The position numbers were made by a program, and so were the translations under genes. The notes beneath the pieces are model-generated. The model was not told the origin of the DNA and made no database searches. It saw only the letters and a list, made by a program, of their open reading frames with translations. 52,567 nucleotides of DNA from Planctomycetota bacterium (GTDB lineage: Bacteria; Planctomycetota; Phycisphaerae; UBA1845; UTPLA1): positions 1-52,567 of the forward strand of contig JACRIM010000053.1 of the NCBI GenBank assembly GCA_016235815.1. Reading direction: 5' to 3'. This document shows positions 1 to 8,500 of the stretch, piece after piece (the first letter of the stretch is position 1; the number at the start of each line of letters is the position of its first letter).

Positions 1-249
1 GCGGGTGAGGGTTGGCGTCGCGGCGGGTGCGGGTTTTGCAGGGCGAACCGGTTGCCGTGGTGGAATGGTCAGGGATGTCGCATCGTTTTGTGGTTGGGGC
101 GTGACGTCGGTCGCGTGAATGGTGGGATTTGGAAGCGCGTGGAGCTCGTTATTCTAACGTTTGGATGAGCCGGCAGGAGTGCGTTTGTCGAGAAGGGACT
201 GGAAAAGTAGAATGACCCCTTTTTATCTTGTAATAGGATGGGGAAACAG

Positions 250-696
250 ATGTCCACATTCTTTTTGTTTACTCAACGCGCTTACTTACATTTTCTGAGC
301 CTAACCCTTGTGGTAATGATCCAAGGATGCGGTCATCCAGTTCCGGTGCAGAGCCTTAAAGTTCAGACGCACTACATGAGCAAGGAAGGCGCTGTTCAAA
401 TCAAGATACATGAATCTGGAATGAACTCTGCGCTCTATGTCGGCAGATCAGAAGTGAGCCGCTGGAATGGCATTATCAAGGTAGAGTTTTACTATTACCT
501 CATTCCTTCGAGCAACTTTCCTATCAAGCACATTGATGAAGTCTGGGTGCGAGTTTATCCGAAAGATACGAAGATTCTCCTTGTCGATGGGCAAGAGAGC
601 AGGGTGATATGGACCCGGGAATCGACCGTATCGTTTGAGGATCCGCGCCAAGATTGCGGGGCAGAGGGGCACAAGCCCTTGTCGATAAGCCAATGA
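250..696 (+). CDS. Hypothetical lipoprotein
   Basis: Predicted 148-residue protein of unknown function. The N-terminus has a hydrophobic segment followed by IQGC, which resembles a lipobox, so it is probably exported and lipid-anchored. The rest is short and mixed, with no family I recognise. I prefer the ATG at 250, which has GGGGAAA just upstream; an in-frame ATG at 238 would add four residues. The stretch before it (1-249) shows no gene I can support. The base composition here is lower in GC than the housekeeping genes to the right, which fits accessory DNA. Confidence 0.55.
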   Translation: MSTFFLFTQRAYLHFLSLTLVVMIQGCGHPVPVQSLKVQTHYMSKEGAVQIKIHESGMNSALYVGRSEVSRWNGIIKVEFYYYLIPSSNFPIKHIDEVWVRVYPKDTKILLVDGQESRVIWTRESTVSFEDPRQDCGAEGHKPLSISQ

Positions 697-779
697 TTCG
701 CGAGGCGCGCAGCGATTTCTTAAGTTGGAGCCGAATGGAGTGACGGTGAATGTGATGTGTCATCGGCGATCGGATCGTG

Positions 780-1193
780 CTAGGGCTTACTAATTGGATG
801 AACCAGCGCTTTCCCGCACTCCGGGCAGCGGCCGCTGACGTTGCCGGTGAGGTTGTATCCGCAAGACTTGCAATGATCAGCAGGGCTTTTCCGTTTGCGA
901 CGACGAATCAGATAAATGGCCAATGCGCCAATCACACCATAAAAGATTGCGTTGCCAGCAATAATCGTGTGGGTCGCATATTCTCCACCGCAAGGCCCGA
1001 GCTGGCCCGTGAGTAGGGCGAGCGGACACCCAGGAAGGCACGGGATAAACAGGACGAATCCTATTATGTCGGGCGTTACGGCTTTCAGTGATTGGGGCAA
1101 GAGAACCAAGAACGAGAATGAGTAGATGGCTCCAGAAGAGGCCCCGATTAGCGCCGCTTTAAGCGTTGAAGGGCGGGTTGCGTAATGTGCCAT
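780..1193 (-). CDS. Small membrane protein with C-terminal zinc ribbon
   Basis: 137 residues. Hydrophobic segments at roughly residues 12-35, 40-60 and 75-95 suggest an inner-membrane protein. After a basic stretch (RRRKRK) comes a zinc ribbon of the form CKSCGYNLTG...RCPECG, two CxxC pairs. This ribbon wording is common at the ends of small membrane proteins in Planctomycetota, so it is a lineage hint rather than a functional one. Function is unknown. It stands alone; neighbours are a lipoprotein and a toxin-antitoxin pair. Confidence 0.65.
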   Translation of the reverse strand: MAHYATRPSTLKAALIGASSGAIYSFSFLVLLPQSLKAVTPDIIGFVLFIPCLPGCPLALLTGQLGPCGGEYATHTIIAGNAIFYGVIGALAIYLIRRRKRKSPADHCKSCGYNLTGNVSGRCPECGKALVHPISKP

Positions 1194-1330
1194 TGCAAGA
1201 GGGTAACGTCGTTACGCTGTCTTGGCTCGCAGTTCAATAAGGAATCTTGGGGTGCCTGCGCGTTCCGGCGGTGTATGGCTCGTTGTCCTCCACCCTTACA
1301 GGGTGGTTGTGGCGATTTGGTGGGAGTGAC

Positions 1331-1390
1331 CCAGGGTAGGGCTTTGCCCAACTCTGGGCCGGGTTCCGGCACCCCTTTGGGGTAGGTTGG
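1331..1390. repeat. Direct repeat copy 1 (~60 bp)
   Basis: About 60 bp sharing the core GGGCTTTGCCCAACYCTGGG and a GGGTTCCGGCAC block with a second copy at 2078-2137 in the same orientation. The copies flank the toxin-antitoxin pair at 1485-2014. The gap 1194-1484 holds no gene besides this repeat. Confidence 0.8.
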
Positions 1391-1484
1391 TTCGACTTGA
1401 GAATGCTGGCCTATTGTTGAGTTGCTCGAAGAGGGGCTACTTGGTTTTCGCGGCCACCGTAGAAACTCGTTGAGGCTTCTATTG

Positions 1485-1787
1485 TTAGATGATTCGTTCG
1501 GCACGCCCCTGCAATTCGCCGGGATCCCGGTGTCCGTGAAGTACCGCAAGGATGCTAATGGTGTTTTCCGCTCCGATGAAATAGACGCCGTATGGAAACC
1601 GCATCATGAGAGCGCGCCGAATCGTTTTGTGGACCACTGGAAAGCTCAACGGGCGCTCAAGTATGAAATCGAAGGTGGCGTCGACAGTGGTGAGAAATTC
1701 ATCGCCTAGTCCGGCGCGCTGTTGTTCGTACCATGCGTAGGCATCGGCCAAGTCCCCCTCCGCCTCTGGACGAACAATGAGGTGCAA
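1485..1787 (-). CDS. ParE/RelE-family toxin
   Basis: 100 residues, the usual length of the family. The sequence shows the typical plan: N-terminal strand (LIVRPEAEGDLADAYAWYE), helical hairpin, and a C-terminal strand block with FPYGVYF and ISILAVLHGHRDP. Members of this family poison gyrase (ParE) or cleave ribosome-bound mRNA (RelE); the AYAWYE..R..LG..F pattern favours the ParE side, but the target cannot be told from sequence alone. It starts 2 bp after the stop of the antitoxin gene, so the two form a classic antitoxin-first operon. Confidence 0.85.
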   Translation of the reverse strand: MHLIVRPEAEGDLADAYAWYEQQRAGLGDEFLTTVDATFDFILERPLSFPVVHKTIRRALMMRFPYGVYFIGAENTISILAVLHGHRDPGELQGRAERII

Positions 1788-1789
1788 GG

Positions 1790-2014
1790 TCAGCCCTTGG
1801 CCTTAATACGTTGCTTCACCGTTTCCCACGGCGAGCCTGCGGCGGGGTCGCGATGGTAGGCAGCGAGGCGTGCGTCAAGTTCTTGTCGTTGTGCAGGTGT
1901 CAGTTCCAACGACTCAGGGCAGGCGGCAATGCTGTTCCAAATGTCTTCGACCAAGCGAAGACGGTCGTCGACGCTGAGGTGAAGGAAGTCACTCGCAGAG
2001 GGGACCGTTGCCAT
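1790..2014 (-). CDS. Antitoxin, putative addiction-module component family
   Basis: 74 residues when started at the ATG at 2014. The segment LSVDDRLRLVEDIWNSI followed by LTPAQRQELDARLAAY and a C-terminal GSPWETVKQRI matches the small helical antitoxins annotated as putative addiction module component (PF09720/TIGR02574 type), which pair with ParE/RelE toxins. It would bind and neutralise the toxin encoded 2 bp downstream and probably represses its own promoter. An upstream ATG at 2029 with GGAAG directly before it is the alternative start. Confidence 0.85.
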   Translation of the reverse strand: MATVPSASDFLHLSVDDRLRLVEDIWNSIAACPESLELTPAQRQELDARLAAYHRDPAAGSPWETVKQRIKAKG

Positions 2015-2077
2015 ATCCAGATTATACATCTTCCGTTCGTCGAAATCAGACGGCGATTGGCTGGGTTGCGCGGGGAC

Positions 2078-2137
2078 TCTGGATAGGGCTTTGCCCAACC
2101 CTGGGCTGGGTTCCGGCACTCCGTTGGGGTTGAGAGG
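2078..2137. repeat. Direct repeat copy 2 (~60 bp)
   Basis: Second copy of the repeat at 1331-1390, same orientation, with a few substitutions (GGGCTGGGTTCCGGCACTCC against GGGCCGGGTTCCGGCACCCC). It lies just upstream of the antitoxin gene. Confidence 0.8.
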
Positions 2138-2183
2138 GAATCGTGCGTCCTCCGGACGCTAAAGAGTGTGCGGGCGTCGGGTC

Positions 2184-2254
2184 CCGGTGGTTGAAACCAC
2201 CGGCTACCTACGTGCGCCTTGCCGGGCGAAAAGCCACGGGTCAACGAGTTGACC
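2184..2254. repeat. Two intergenic palindromes
   Basis: A perfect palindrome with 9-bp arms (CCGGTGGTTGAAACCACCGG, 2184-2203) is followed at 2237-2254 by GGGTCAACGAGTTGACCC with 8-bp arms. Both have the same build, two arms around a central GA, as the palindromes in the nuo region. The rest of the 2138-2334 gap shows no gene. Confidence 0.75.
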
Positions 2255-2334
2255 CATGCCACCCATTACATCGTGGATTTGTTCATCACGATGCAGCAAT
2301 GCAACAGGCTGGGCGGTGAGCGGTATGCCACCCA

Positions 2335-3060
2335 TTACTTCGCTTTCTTGTCCATGATGAGATTGTCGTAGATCAGGCCCGCTACCACCGCGCCGAGGAT
2401 CGGGCCTACCCAGTAGACCATGTGCTGGCCCCAGAAGGAGTCGAGGCAGTTGTTCATGGAGGCGACGAGGCCGGGGCCGAAGGTGCGGGCCGGGTTCATG
2501 GCAGCGCCGGTGAGCGGGCCGCCGACGAGGATGTCGGCGCAGATGGTGAGGCCGATGCCGAAGCCGCCGATCTTGGGGGCGCGGGGGTCAGCGGCGGTGC
2601 CGAACACGGCGAACACGAGCAGGAACGTGAGCACCGCTTCGATGAGGATGGCGGTGCCGGTGCTGATGGATTGAGGGTTGAAGTTGGGGGTGCCGAGTTG
2701 TGCCGCGACGATGACGCTGGTGCCGTCGGGGGCTGACATCCCCTTGAAGATGGTGAGCACGAGGAAGCCGGCGACGGTCGCACCGACGCACTGGGCGACG
2801 ATGTAGCCGATGGCGTCGGCGAGTGAGATGCGGCCGGTGACGAGCATGGCCATGGTGACGGCCGGGTTCACGTGGCCGCCGGAGACGTTCATGGTCGCGG
2901 AGACGGCGATGGAGAGGATGATGCCGTGCGCGATGGCGACGCCGAGGAGGCCCGCGCCGGTGGCACCCATCTTGGTGGTCATGCAGATGGCGCCTGCTCC
3001 GATGAAGCAGAGGGCGAAGGTTCCGATGGCTTCGGCGGTGAGTTTTGCGGGGGTGGACAT
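2335..3060 (-). CDS. Aquaporin (MIP family channel)
   Basis: 241 residues with six membrane segments and the two half-helix signature motifs, GGHVNPAVT in the first half and AAMNPARTFGP in the second. These NPA boxes form the central constriction of water and glycerol channels in the inner membrane. The second box context GGPLTGAAMNPAR is closer to plant TIP and animal AQP8-like sequences than to E. coli AqpZ, so selectivity (water, ammonia, small solutes) is open. GGAA precedes the ATG. It is a single gene, divergent from the cytochrome gene to its right. Confidence 0.92.
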   Translation of the reverse strand: MSTPAKLTAEAIGTFALCFIGAGAICMTTKMGATGAGLLGVAIAHGIILSIAVSATMNVSGGHVNPAVTMAMLVTGRISLADAIGYIVAQCVGATVAGFLVLTIFKGMSAPDGTSVIVAAQLGTPNFNPQSISTGTAILIEAVLTFLLVFAVFGTAADPRAPKIGGFGIGLTICADILVGGPLTGAAMNPARTFGPGLVASMNNCLDSFWGQHMVYWVGPILGAVVAGLIYDNLIMDKKAK

Positions 3061-3367
3061 GGTGGATTCCTTTTACATCGACTGGAGCACGGTCTGACTT
3101 TGCCAGCGAGCTGCAATGGAGAATCACGATCCGTAATTCATTGCCAGAGGGGACTTTAGAAACAAAGCCCCCAACGTGTCAAGCCAAAAGTGCGGCGGTT
3201 TATTCGTGCATCCAGCCATGACCTTTCTCCGGGTTGATACAAAATTCACAGATGAAAAAAATCCCAAACCAACCCAGCGTCGCATTCCAAACTATCATCT
3301 ATCGATAGTCACGTGGAAGACGGCCAAACGGCCGTTGATTAACTCAGAATCAGAAGGAGTACAGTTC
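3061..3367. other. Divergent intergenic region
   Basis: About 300 bp between the aquaporin and cytochrome genes. It holds the perfect 8-bp palindrome TATCGATA within ACTATCATCTATCGATAGT near 3290-3310 and a small CGGCC/GGCCG hairpin near 3325. Either may be a regulatory site. No small gene is convincing. Confidence 0.4.
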
Positions 3368-4774
3368 GTGTTCAACCCTCGCAAAGCTATTGTGGAAAAA
3401 CTGTTGGTGGTCGCCGCATGCGGCACGGTGGGCATTCTTTTGGCAACGGGCACCCTGGCCGATGACGCTCGCCCGTCGAGCTATGCCCCGGTCAATCCGA
3501 CCGAGAGTTTCAAGAGCGTTCGGGAACGGATGGAGAAGGCCAAGCCTGGCGTGGAGGCGACGCACAAGAAGTTGTTGGAGCTGCGTTACGACCTGGCGGA
3601 TCGGTCGGCCGGTGCGACGATGTCGAAGGGCAAGGCGGTGCAGGGGGGCACGCGGGTGAAGCTGCCTTCGGGCATGACGTGGGACAAGCTGGGTGCGATG
3701 TCGCCGGAGGAGATTCGCTCGAAGGGTGCGTGGCCGGAGGGATTTTATCCGCTGCCGCATCCGAATCACCCTGAAGGCGGGATGCTTTTTCCGCAGCATC
3801 ACATCGATGAAGTTCTGAAACAGGAGGGCCGCGACCTGACGCGATTCGATCTGGACTTTGACCTTCCGGCACATTTTTTGCCGGAGTTCCCGCCGCCCAT
3901 CTATTTGACGACTCGGCCCGATCTTGGCGACGTTTCGCAGGGGAAGCTCGTCACGATCATGAATTACTATGAGATGTTCAACGGCATTCTCAATCCGAAG
4001 CAGCTTGAGGGCCTGCGGTTGTTGGTTACGCCCTTTCCGCAGCAGCAATACAACCAGACCGAGGATCGGCGTTCGGTGTTGCCGCATCGCGGCGTGGCGT
4101 GTTTCGATTGCCATGTGAATGGTCACACCAACGCCGCGACCCATGAGGTCGGTGACATTCGGCCGCAGGAGCATCGGCATCGAATCGACACGCCGTCACT
4201 GCGCGGCGTGAACATTCAGCGGCTTTTCGGTTCGCAGCGGGCATTGAAGAGCGTCGAGGATTTTACCGAGTTCGAGCAGCGTGCCGCATATTTTGACGGT
4301 GACCCGGTGATTGCCGTGAAGAAGGGCGTGAACCCGCTTGATCGCGGATCGCAGGTTCATGCGATGGCGGAGTTCGAGGCTCTGCTGGATTTCCCGCCGG
4401 CACCGAAGCTGAATTTGTTCGGGCGGCTTAACCCCTCGAAGGCGAGCGAGCAGGAGTTGCGCGGCGAGGCGCTTTTCTTCGGGAAGGCCCAGTGCTCGGC
4501 GTGCCACGTGCCGCCGTACTACACGGATAACTTGATGCACAACCTCAAGACCGAGCGGTTCTTTGAGGAGAAGATGATCAACGGCCGACTGGCGTCGGCG
4601 GATGGGCCGATCAAGACGTTTCCGCTTCGCGGCATCAAAGATTCGCCGCCTTATCTGCATGATGATCGGCTGCTGACGCTGGACGATACCGTGGAGTTCT
4701 TCAACGTCGTGTTTGGGCTGAAGCTCAATGCGCAGGAGAAGCAGGATATCGTTGCGTTTATGCTGGCGTTGTAA
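3368..4774 (+). CDS. Exported diheme c-type cytochrome, peroxidase-like
   Basis: 468 residues from a GTG at 3368, chosen because AAGGAG lies 9-14 bases upstream and the product then opens with a signal peptide (basic start, hydrophobic VVAACGTVGILLATGTLA, cleavage near LADD). Two heme-binding motifs are visible, CFDCH mid-protein and CSACH in the C-terminal third, followed by the FPLRGIKDSPPYLHD and TLDDTVEFFN blocks seen in bacterial cytochrome c peroxidase/MauG relatives. It would act outside the inner membrane, passing electrons or reducing peroxide. It is a single gene with its own terminator. Confidence 0.8.
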   Translation: MFNPRKAIVEKLLVVAACGTVGILLATGTLADDARPSSYAPVNPTESFKSVRERMEKAKPGVEATHKKLLELRYDLADRSAGATMSKGKAVQGGTRVKLPSGMTWDKLGAMSPEEIRSKGAWPEGFYPLPHPNHPEGGMLFPQHHIDEVLKQEGRDLTRFDLDFDLPAHFLPEFPPPIYLTTRPDLGDVSQGKLVTIMNYYEMFNGILNPKQLEGLRLLVTPFPQQQYNQTEDRRSVLPHRGVACFDCHVNGHTNAATHEVGDIRPQEHRHRIDTPSLRGVNIQRLFGSQRALKSVEDFTEFEQRAAYFDGDPVIAVKKGVNPLDRGSQVHAMAEFEALLDFPPAPKLNLFGRLNPSKASEQELRGEALFFGKAQCSACHVPPYYTDNLMHNLKTERFFEEKMINGRLASADGPIKTFPLRGIKDSPPYLHDDRLLTLDDTVEFFNVVFGLKLNAQEKQDIVAFMLAL

Positions 4775-4801
4775 GCGTTGGTTGAAATGAATTTGAAGTG
4801 A

Positions 4802-4833
4802 GGGAGGCGTTCGAAAGGGCGTCTCCCTTTTTT
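4802..4833 (+). terminator. Intrinsic terminator after the cytochrome gene
   Basis: GGGAGGCG pairs with CGTCTCCC (8 bp, one G-T pair) across a 10-base loop and is followed by six T. It starts 28 bases after the cytochrome stop codon. Confidence 0.85.
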
Positions 4834-4884
4834 ATGGTGCCCGGACATTCGCGTGGAAACACTGGCTTTGGCTTTGCCGATTGG

Positions 4885-4890
4885 TATAAT
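4885..4890 (+). promoter_or_regulatory. -10 box of the hicB-like gene
   Basis: A perfect TATAAT lies 10 bases before the ATG at 4900. No good -35 box is visible at 16-18 bp. The spacing puts the likely transcript start within a few bases of the ATG, which suggests a leaderless or nearly leaderless mRNA. Confidence 0.5.
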
Positions 4891-4899
4891 TAGCGCGTC

Positions 4900-5148
4900 A
4901 TGTTGACGGACTACATCATCGCGGCGATGGCGAAGGCGAAGTACGAGCAGATTGAGGATGGCACGTACTTTGGGAAGATTCCCCAATTCAAGGGGGTCTG
5001 GGCCAATGCGAAGACGCTCAAACGTTGTCGACAGGAATTGCAGGAAGTGCTCGAAGAGTGGATCGTCGTGAGCCTCCGCGTTGGCAGCAAGCTTCCCCTG
5101 TTGCCGGGGGTGAAACCATTTCCGAAGCGGCTGAAGGTCGCGAGCTGA
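4900..5148 (+). CDS. HicB-family antitoxin-like protein
   Basis: 82 residues. The pattern MLTDYIIAAMAKAKYEQIED followed by YFGKIPQFKGVWANAKTLKRC and ELQEVLEEWIVVSLR is the partial RNase H-like fold of short HicB antitoxins. These bind HicA toxins and block them. There is no C-terminal DNA-binding domain. Its natural partner, a HicA-like gene, lies directly to the right but on the opposite strand, with the two stop codons 7 bp apart; normally the two genes are co-directional. Confidence 0.8.
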   Translation: MLTDYIIAAMAKAKYEQIEDGTYFGKIPQFKGVWANAKTLKRCRQELQEVLEEWIVVSLRVGSKLPLLPGVKPFPKRLKVAS

Positions 5149-5155
5149 CCGTCGG

Positions 5156-5377
5156 CTAACCCGCAGAATCCCATTCGGCCCGCGTGACTTCCAATTGCGC
5201 CAAGACGCGGCGCAGCAGGCTGACGGAAATCTCATGCCCATGGGGATTCGGCACGTGGTAGGGCCGACCGTTCTTGATGAAGAAGGGGTGTTTGGTGCCG
5301 GGGTACGGACCCTGGAAGCCGAGCTTTCGGAGTCTGCGAATCAGTTCGCGATGGGATACGGGGGTTAGGCGTTCCAT
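5156..5377 (-). CDS. HicA-family mRNA interferase toxin
   Basis: 73 residues. The double-stranded-RNA-binding-like fold of HicA is recognisable: SHRELIRRLRKLGFQ, then GTKHPFFIKNG carrying the conserved catalytic histidine, then YHVPNPHGHEISVSLLRRVL. HicA proteins cleave mRNA independently of translation. The start codon lies inside the 3' end of the upstream glycosyltransferase gene (13-bp overlap), so this toxin is read as the last gene of the leftward rpmE-prfA-fbp-prmC block, while its antitoxin is transcribed towards it from the other strand. Confidence 0.82.
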   Translation of the reverse strand: MERLTPVSHRELIRRLRKLGFQGPYPGTKHPFFIKNGRPYHVPNPHGHEISVSLLRRVLAQLEVTRAEWDSAG

Positions 5378-6471
5378 TCGGTGCGATCCTTCGCATTATG
5401 TATTTGGTTTTTGAATGGAGCGCCCGTCATTGAACCGGTGCAGCGATCGATCACCTTCTCAGCCAGAAGGTCGCGCATGCAGGCGTGGTCGTGGGGGCAT
5501 TGGCTTAACTTTTTGTAGTAGCACGGTGAACAGGCGAGATCGAGGCGGAGGACGTCGTTCATGCGGGCGTAGGGGCCGGTGCGCGCGGGGTTTGTCGGGC
5601 CGAAGAGGGCGACGAGCGGGCGGTTGAAGGCGGCGGCGAGGTGCATGGGGGTTGAGTCGGCGGTGACGACGAGGGCGGCGCGCTCGATGAGGGCCGCGGC
5701 CTGGCGGAGCGTGGTTTTGCCGCAGAGATTGGTGGCGGAGTTGTTGGACGATTGCACGGCGCGCTCGGCGGCGGAGGTGTCGTCCTTGCCGCCGATGAGG
5801 ATGCTCTTCATGCCGTGCGACTGATGCAGGGCGGCCGCGAGCTTTCCGAATCGTTCGGCGGGCCAGCACTTCGTTTCCCAGCGCGTACCGGGGACGAGTG
5901 CGATGAACGGTGAGGCGCTGCCGAGTAATTCACCGGCGATGCGGCGGTCGTCGTCGGTGAGGTGCACGGTGAAGTCCATCGGTTCGCGTTCGAATCCAAG
6001 CATGGCGGCGACGGCATAGTTCTTGTCGGCGGCGTGAATGTTCTTGTCCATTTTGGGGATGCAATCGGAGTAGAACATCCACGCCAGTTCGCGGGCGTCG
6101 GCGAAGCCGATGCGCGTGGGCGCGCCGCCGGCCTTGGTGAGGAAGCCGCTGCGGAAGAGGCCCTGCAGGTCGATGACGAGGTCAAACTCCTTGGCGCGAA
6201 GTTGTTTGAGGAACGTGAGAAACTCGCCGGTGACGCGGATGCTGCGCCCGAGGAAGCCATAGCGTTTGCGATCGAAGGGCACGACTTCGTTCAGCGCGGG
6301 GTCGGCGGAGATGAGGTCGGCGAAGGGGGTCGCGACGAGCCACGCGAGGTGCGCCGACGGATAGCGCTTGCGCAGGCCGTGAAGAACAGGCAGCGCGTGA
6401 ATGATGTCGCCCGGCGAGCTGGGCTTGATGAGGAGGATTCGCCGGAAGTCGCGGTCGGCCAGACTGCTCAT
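5365..6471 (-). CDS. Glycosyltransferase family 9, heptosyltransferase-like
   Basis: 368 residues. The N-terminal ILLIKPSSPGDIIHALPVL is the donor-independent Rossmann start typical of LPS heptosyltransferases, and VPGTRWETKCWPAERF followed by VTADSTPMHLAAAFNRPLVALFGPTNP is the family's C-terminal sugar-nucleotide binding block. It probably adds heptose or a related sugar to the lipopolysaccharide core at the inner face of the membrane. It overlaps the stop of prmC by ATGA, so translation is coupled. A cysteine pair near the C-terminus (CSPC) is also seen in other members. Confidence 0.87.
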   Translation of the reverse strand: MSSLADRDFRRILLIKPSSPGDIIHALPVLHGLRKRYPSAHLAWLVATPFADLISADPALNEVVPFDRKRYGFLGRSIRVTGEFLTFLKQLRAKEFDLVIDLQGLFRSGFLTKAGGAPTRIGFADARELAWMFYSDCIPKMDKNIHAADKNYAVAAMLGFEREPMDFTVHLTDDDRRIAGELLGSASPFIALVPGTRWETKCWPAERFGKLAAALHQSHGMKSILIGGKDDTSAAERAVQSSNNSATNLCGKTTLRQAAALIERAALVVTADSTPMHLAAAFNRPLVALFGPTNPARTGPYARMNDVLRLDLACSPCYYKKLSQCPHDHACMRDLLAEKVIDRCTGSMTGAPFKNQIHNAKDRTEWNA

Positions 6472-7445
6472 GCGGGTAGTGTAAACGCCAGCGCCCGCTC
6501 GATGCCTGCGCCGTCGCGGTGGCGGCCGGTGAGTTGAAGAGGCGTTGCGGTGAAGATTTCGACAACGCGGTCGGCCTGTTCGCGGCCGACTTCGACGGCG
6601 AAGAGGCCGCCGGGGGTGAGTCGGTCGGCAATGTCGGCGGCGAGACGGCGATACATCTCCAATCCGTCGCCCGGCGCGAAGAGTGCAAGCGCAGGTTCGT
6701 ATTTGCGCACGTTTTCAGGAAGCGTATCTTCGTCGGCCCTGGCGATGTAGGGCGGGTTGGAGACGATGATGTCGAACGTCGCCGTGGCAAGATCGCCTTC
6801 GAGTCGGAGCCAATCTGCATGAATGAATTGGGCATTCGCGACTTTGTGCCGCCCGGCGTTTTGCTTTGCCACGGCCAGGGCCGGTTCGGAGATGTCGCAA
6901 CCGATGACGCGTGCGTTCGATTGTTTCCTGGCGAGGGTGACGGCGATGCAGCCGGAGCCGGTGCCGACGTCGAGAATGTCGTAGGCTTCGCGGGCATTTG
7001 CTTTGCACCACGACAGGGCGAGTTCGACCAGCAGTTCTGTTTCTGGGCGCGGGATCAGCACATCCGGGGTGACGGCGAACTCCAGCGAGTAGAACTCCTT
7101 CATGCCGATCAGGTAGGCGATTGGTTCATGGGCGGCGGCGGCGCGGACGAGTTCGCGATAGGCGGTGCGCTGCGGCTCGGTGGGCGTCTGCTCGAAGCGC
7201 GTGTACAGCTCGATGCGTTTGCAGCCGAGGGCCTTGGCGAGCAGCAGTTCGGCGCAGAGGCGGGCGTCGTCGATGCCGGACTTCTCGAAGTGGCCGCGCG
7301 TCCATGTGAGCAGGTTGCCGATGGTCCAGGTCGTTGGCGTTGTGGATTGATCGGGTGGCACAGGGTTTGTAATGGCAGATTCCGAGGCACAAATCGTCGC
7401 GACATGCCACAAGGGTCGCCTCAGCGACTCGTCGACTTGCGCCAT
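6468..7445 (-). CDS. prmC: Release factor glutamine methyltransferase PrmC (HemK)
   Basis: Up to 325 residues. It has the N-terminal helical domain (TIGNLLTWTRGHFEKSGIDD, AELLLAKAL), then the SAM-binding motif DVGTGSGCIAV and the substrate-glutamine motif SNPPYIA. The enzyme methylates the glutamine of the GGQ motif in release factors, here the product of prfA two genes upstream. The family is usually about 280-290 residues, so the first 30-40 residues before TTWTIGNL may not be translated; I see no clear ribosome site to settle the start. Confidence 0.92.
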   Translation of the reverse strand: MAQVDESLRRPLWHVATICASESAITNPVPPDQSTTPTTWTIGNLLTWTRGHFEKSGIDDARLCAELLLAKALGCKRIELYTRFEQTPTEPQRTAYRELVRAAAAHEPIAYLIGMKEFYSLEFAVTPDVLIPRPETELLVELALSWCKANAREAYDILDVGTGSGCIAVTLARKQSNARVIGCDISEPALAVAKQNAGRHKVANAQFIHADWLRLEGDLATATFDIIVSNPPYIARADEDTLPENVRKYEPALALFAPGDGLEMYRRLAADIADRLTPGGLFAVEVGREQADRVVEIFTATPLQLTGRHRDGAGIERALAFTLPA

Positions 7446-7480
7446 GTGCTCGGATTGGTGCGGCGTGCGTTCGTGCGAAG

Positions 7481-8500
7481 CTACTTCGCTTCGTCGACGA
7501 AGCGTTGTAACCGGTCCATTTCGGTCTTGCTACCCACGAACAGGGGCGTCCGTTCATGAAGCGATGTCGGAATCTTCTCCATGATTCGCTTTTTGCCGTC
7601 GGTCGCCGCTCCGCCCGCCTGCTCTGCGAGGAATGCAATGGGGTTGGCCTCGTAGAGCAATCGGAGCTTTCCGCCGGGGCTTTTCGCCGTCGGCGGGTAG
7701 AGGAAGATTCCGCCGCGGAGGAGGGTTCGATGAAAGTCGGCGACCAATGATCCGATGTAACGACTGGTGAATGGACCGGCCTCTTCGGTCTTGCACCAGT
7801 CGAGATAGCGTTTGACGCCGGTCGGAAAGCTGTTGGCGTTCCCTTCGTTCACGCTGTAGCACTTTCCTTTCTCGGGCATTTTGACGTGCTCGCTGGCCAG
7901 GATGAATGCGCCGACCGAGGGGTCGAGCGTGAACATGTGTACACCCTCGCCGGTGGTATAGACGAGCATGGTGCTGGAGCCGTAGACGATGTAACCGGCG
8001 GCGAGCTGTTTGACGCCGGCCTGAAGCACGTCCGTGACGGGGTCGGACGTGTTGAACCCGCTGGGGTCTCGTTCGAGGATGGAGAAGATGGTGCCGACCG
8101 AGACGTTGACGTCGATGTTGCTTGATCCATCGAGGGGATCGAAGACGACGATGTAACGACCGGCCGTACCGCTTTTGGTGATGACCTTTGGCTCGTCGAG
8201 TTCTTCGGAGGCGATGATGCCGACGTTGCCGCGATACTCGAGGCACAGCTCGATGGACTTGTTTGCGAGGATGTCGAGCTTTTGTTGCTGTTCGCCGAAG
8301 ACGTTTGCGTTGCCGATGTCGCCGAGGATGTCGAGGATGCCGGCGCGTCGGACGTTGGCGGAAATGATTCGCGCGGCGAGGGTGATGCCGGAGAGGAGCC
8401 AGGAGAAACCGCCGGTCGCGGTGGGATGGTTGCGTTGTTGTCCGAGGATGTGTTCCTGGATGGTGATGATGTGGCCGGCTTTTTTGGGTTCGTCGCTCAC
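7481..8500 (-). CDS. fbp: Fructose-1,6-bisphosphatase class I
   Basis: 339 residues from a GTG at 8500, chosen because GGAG sits 8 bases upstream and the length fits the family; an ATG at 8536 lacks such a site. The metal and substrate loop VFDPLDGSSNIDVNVSVGTIF and the C-terminal KLRLLYEANPIAFLAEQAGG are diagnostic. The enzyme removes the 1-phosphate of fructose-1,6-bisphosphate in gluconeogenesis. It sits between prfA and prmC, two genes that are often direct neighbours, so it appears to have been inserted into that pair. Confidence 0.95.
   Translation of the reverse strand: MSDEPKKAGHIITIQEHILGQQRNHPTATGGFSWLLSGITLAARIISANVRRAGILDILGDIGNANVFGEQQQKLDILANKSIELCLEYRGNVGIIASEELDEPKVITKSGTAGRYIVVFDPLDGSSNIDVNVSVGTIFSILERDPSGFNTSDPVTDVLQAGVKQLAAGYIVYGSSTMLVYTTGEGVHMFTLDPSVGAFILASEHVKMPEKGKCYSVNEGNANSFPTGVKRYLDWCKTEEAGPFTSRYIGSLVADFHRTLLRGGIFLYPPTAKSPGGKLRLLYEANPIAFLAEQAGGAATDGKKRIMEKIPTSLHERTPLFVGSKTEMDRLQRFVDEAK

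Noticed and set aside
1-167. Possible 3' end of a rightward gene entering the window
   Set aside because: Two frames are open to a stop at about 117 and 167, but neither ends in a recognisable way.
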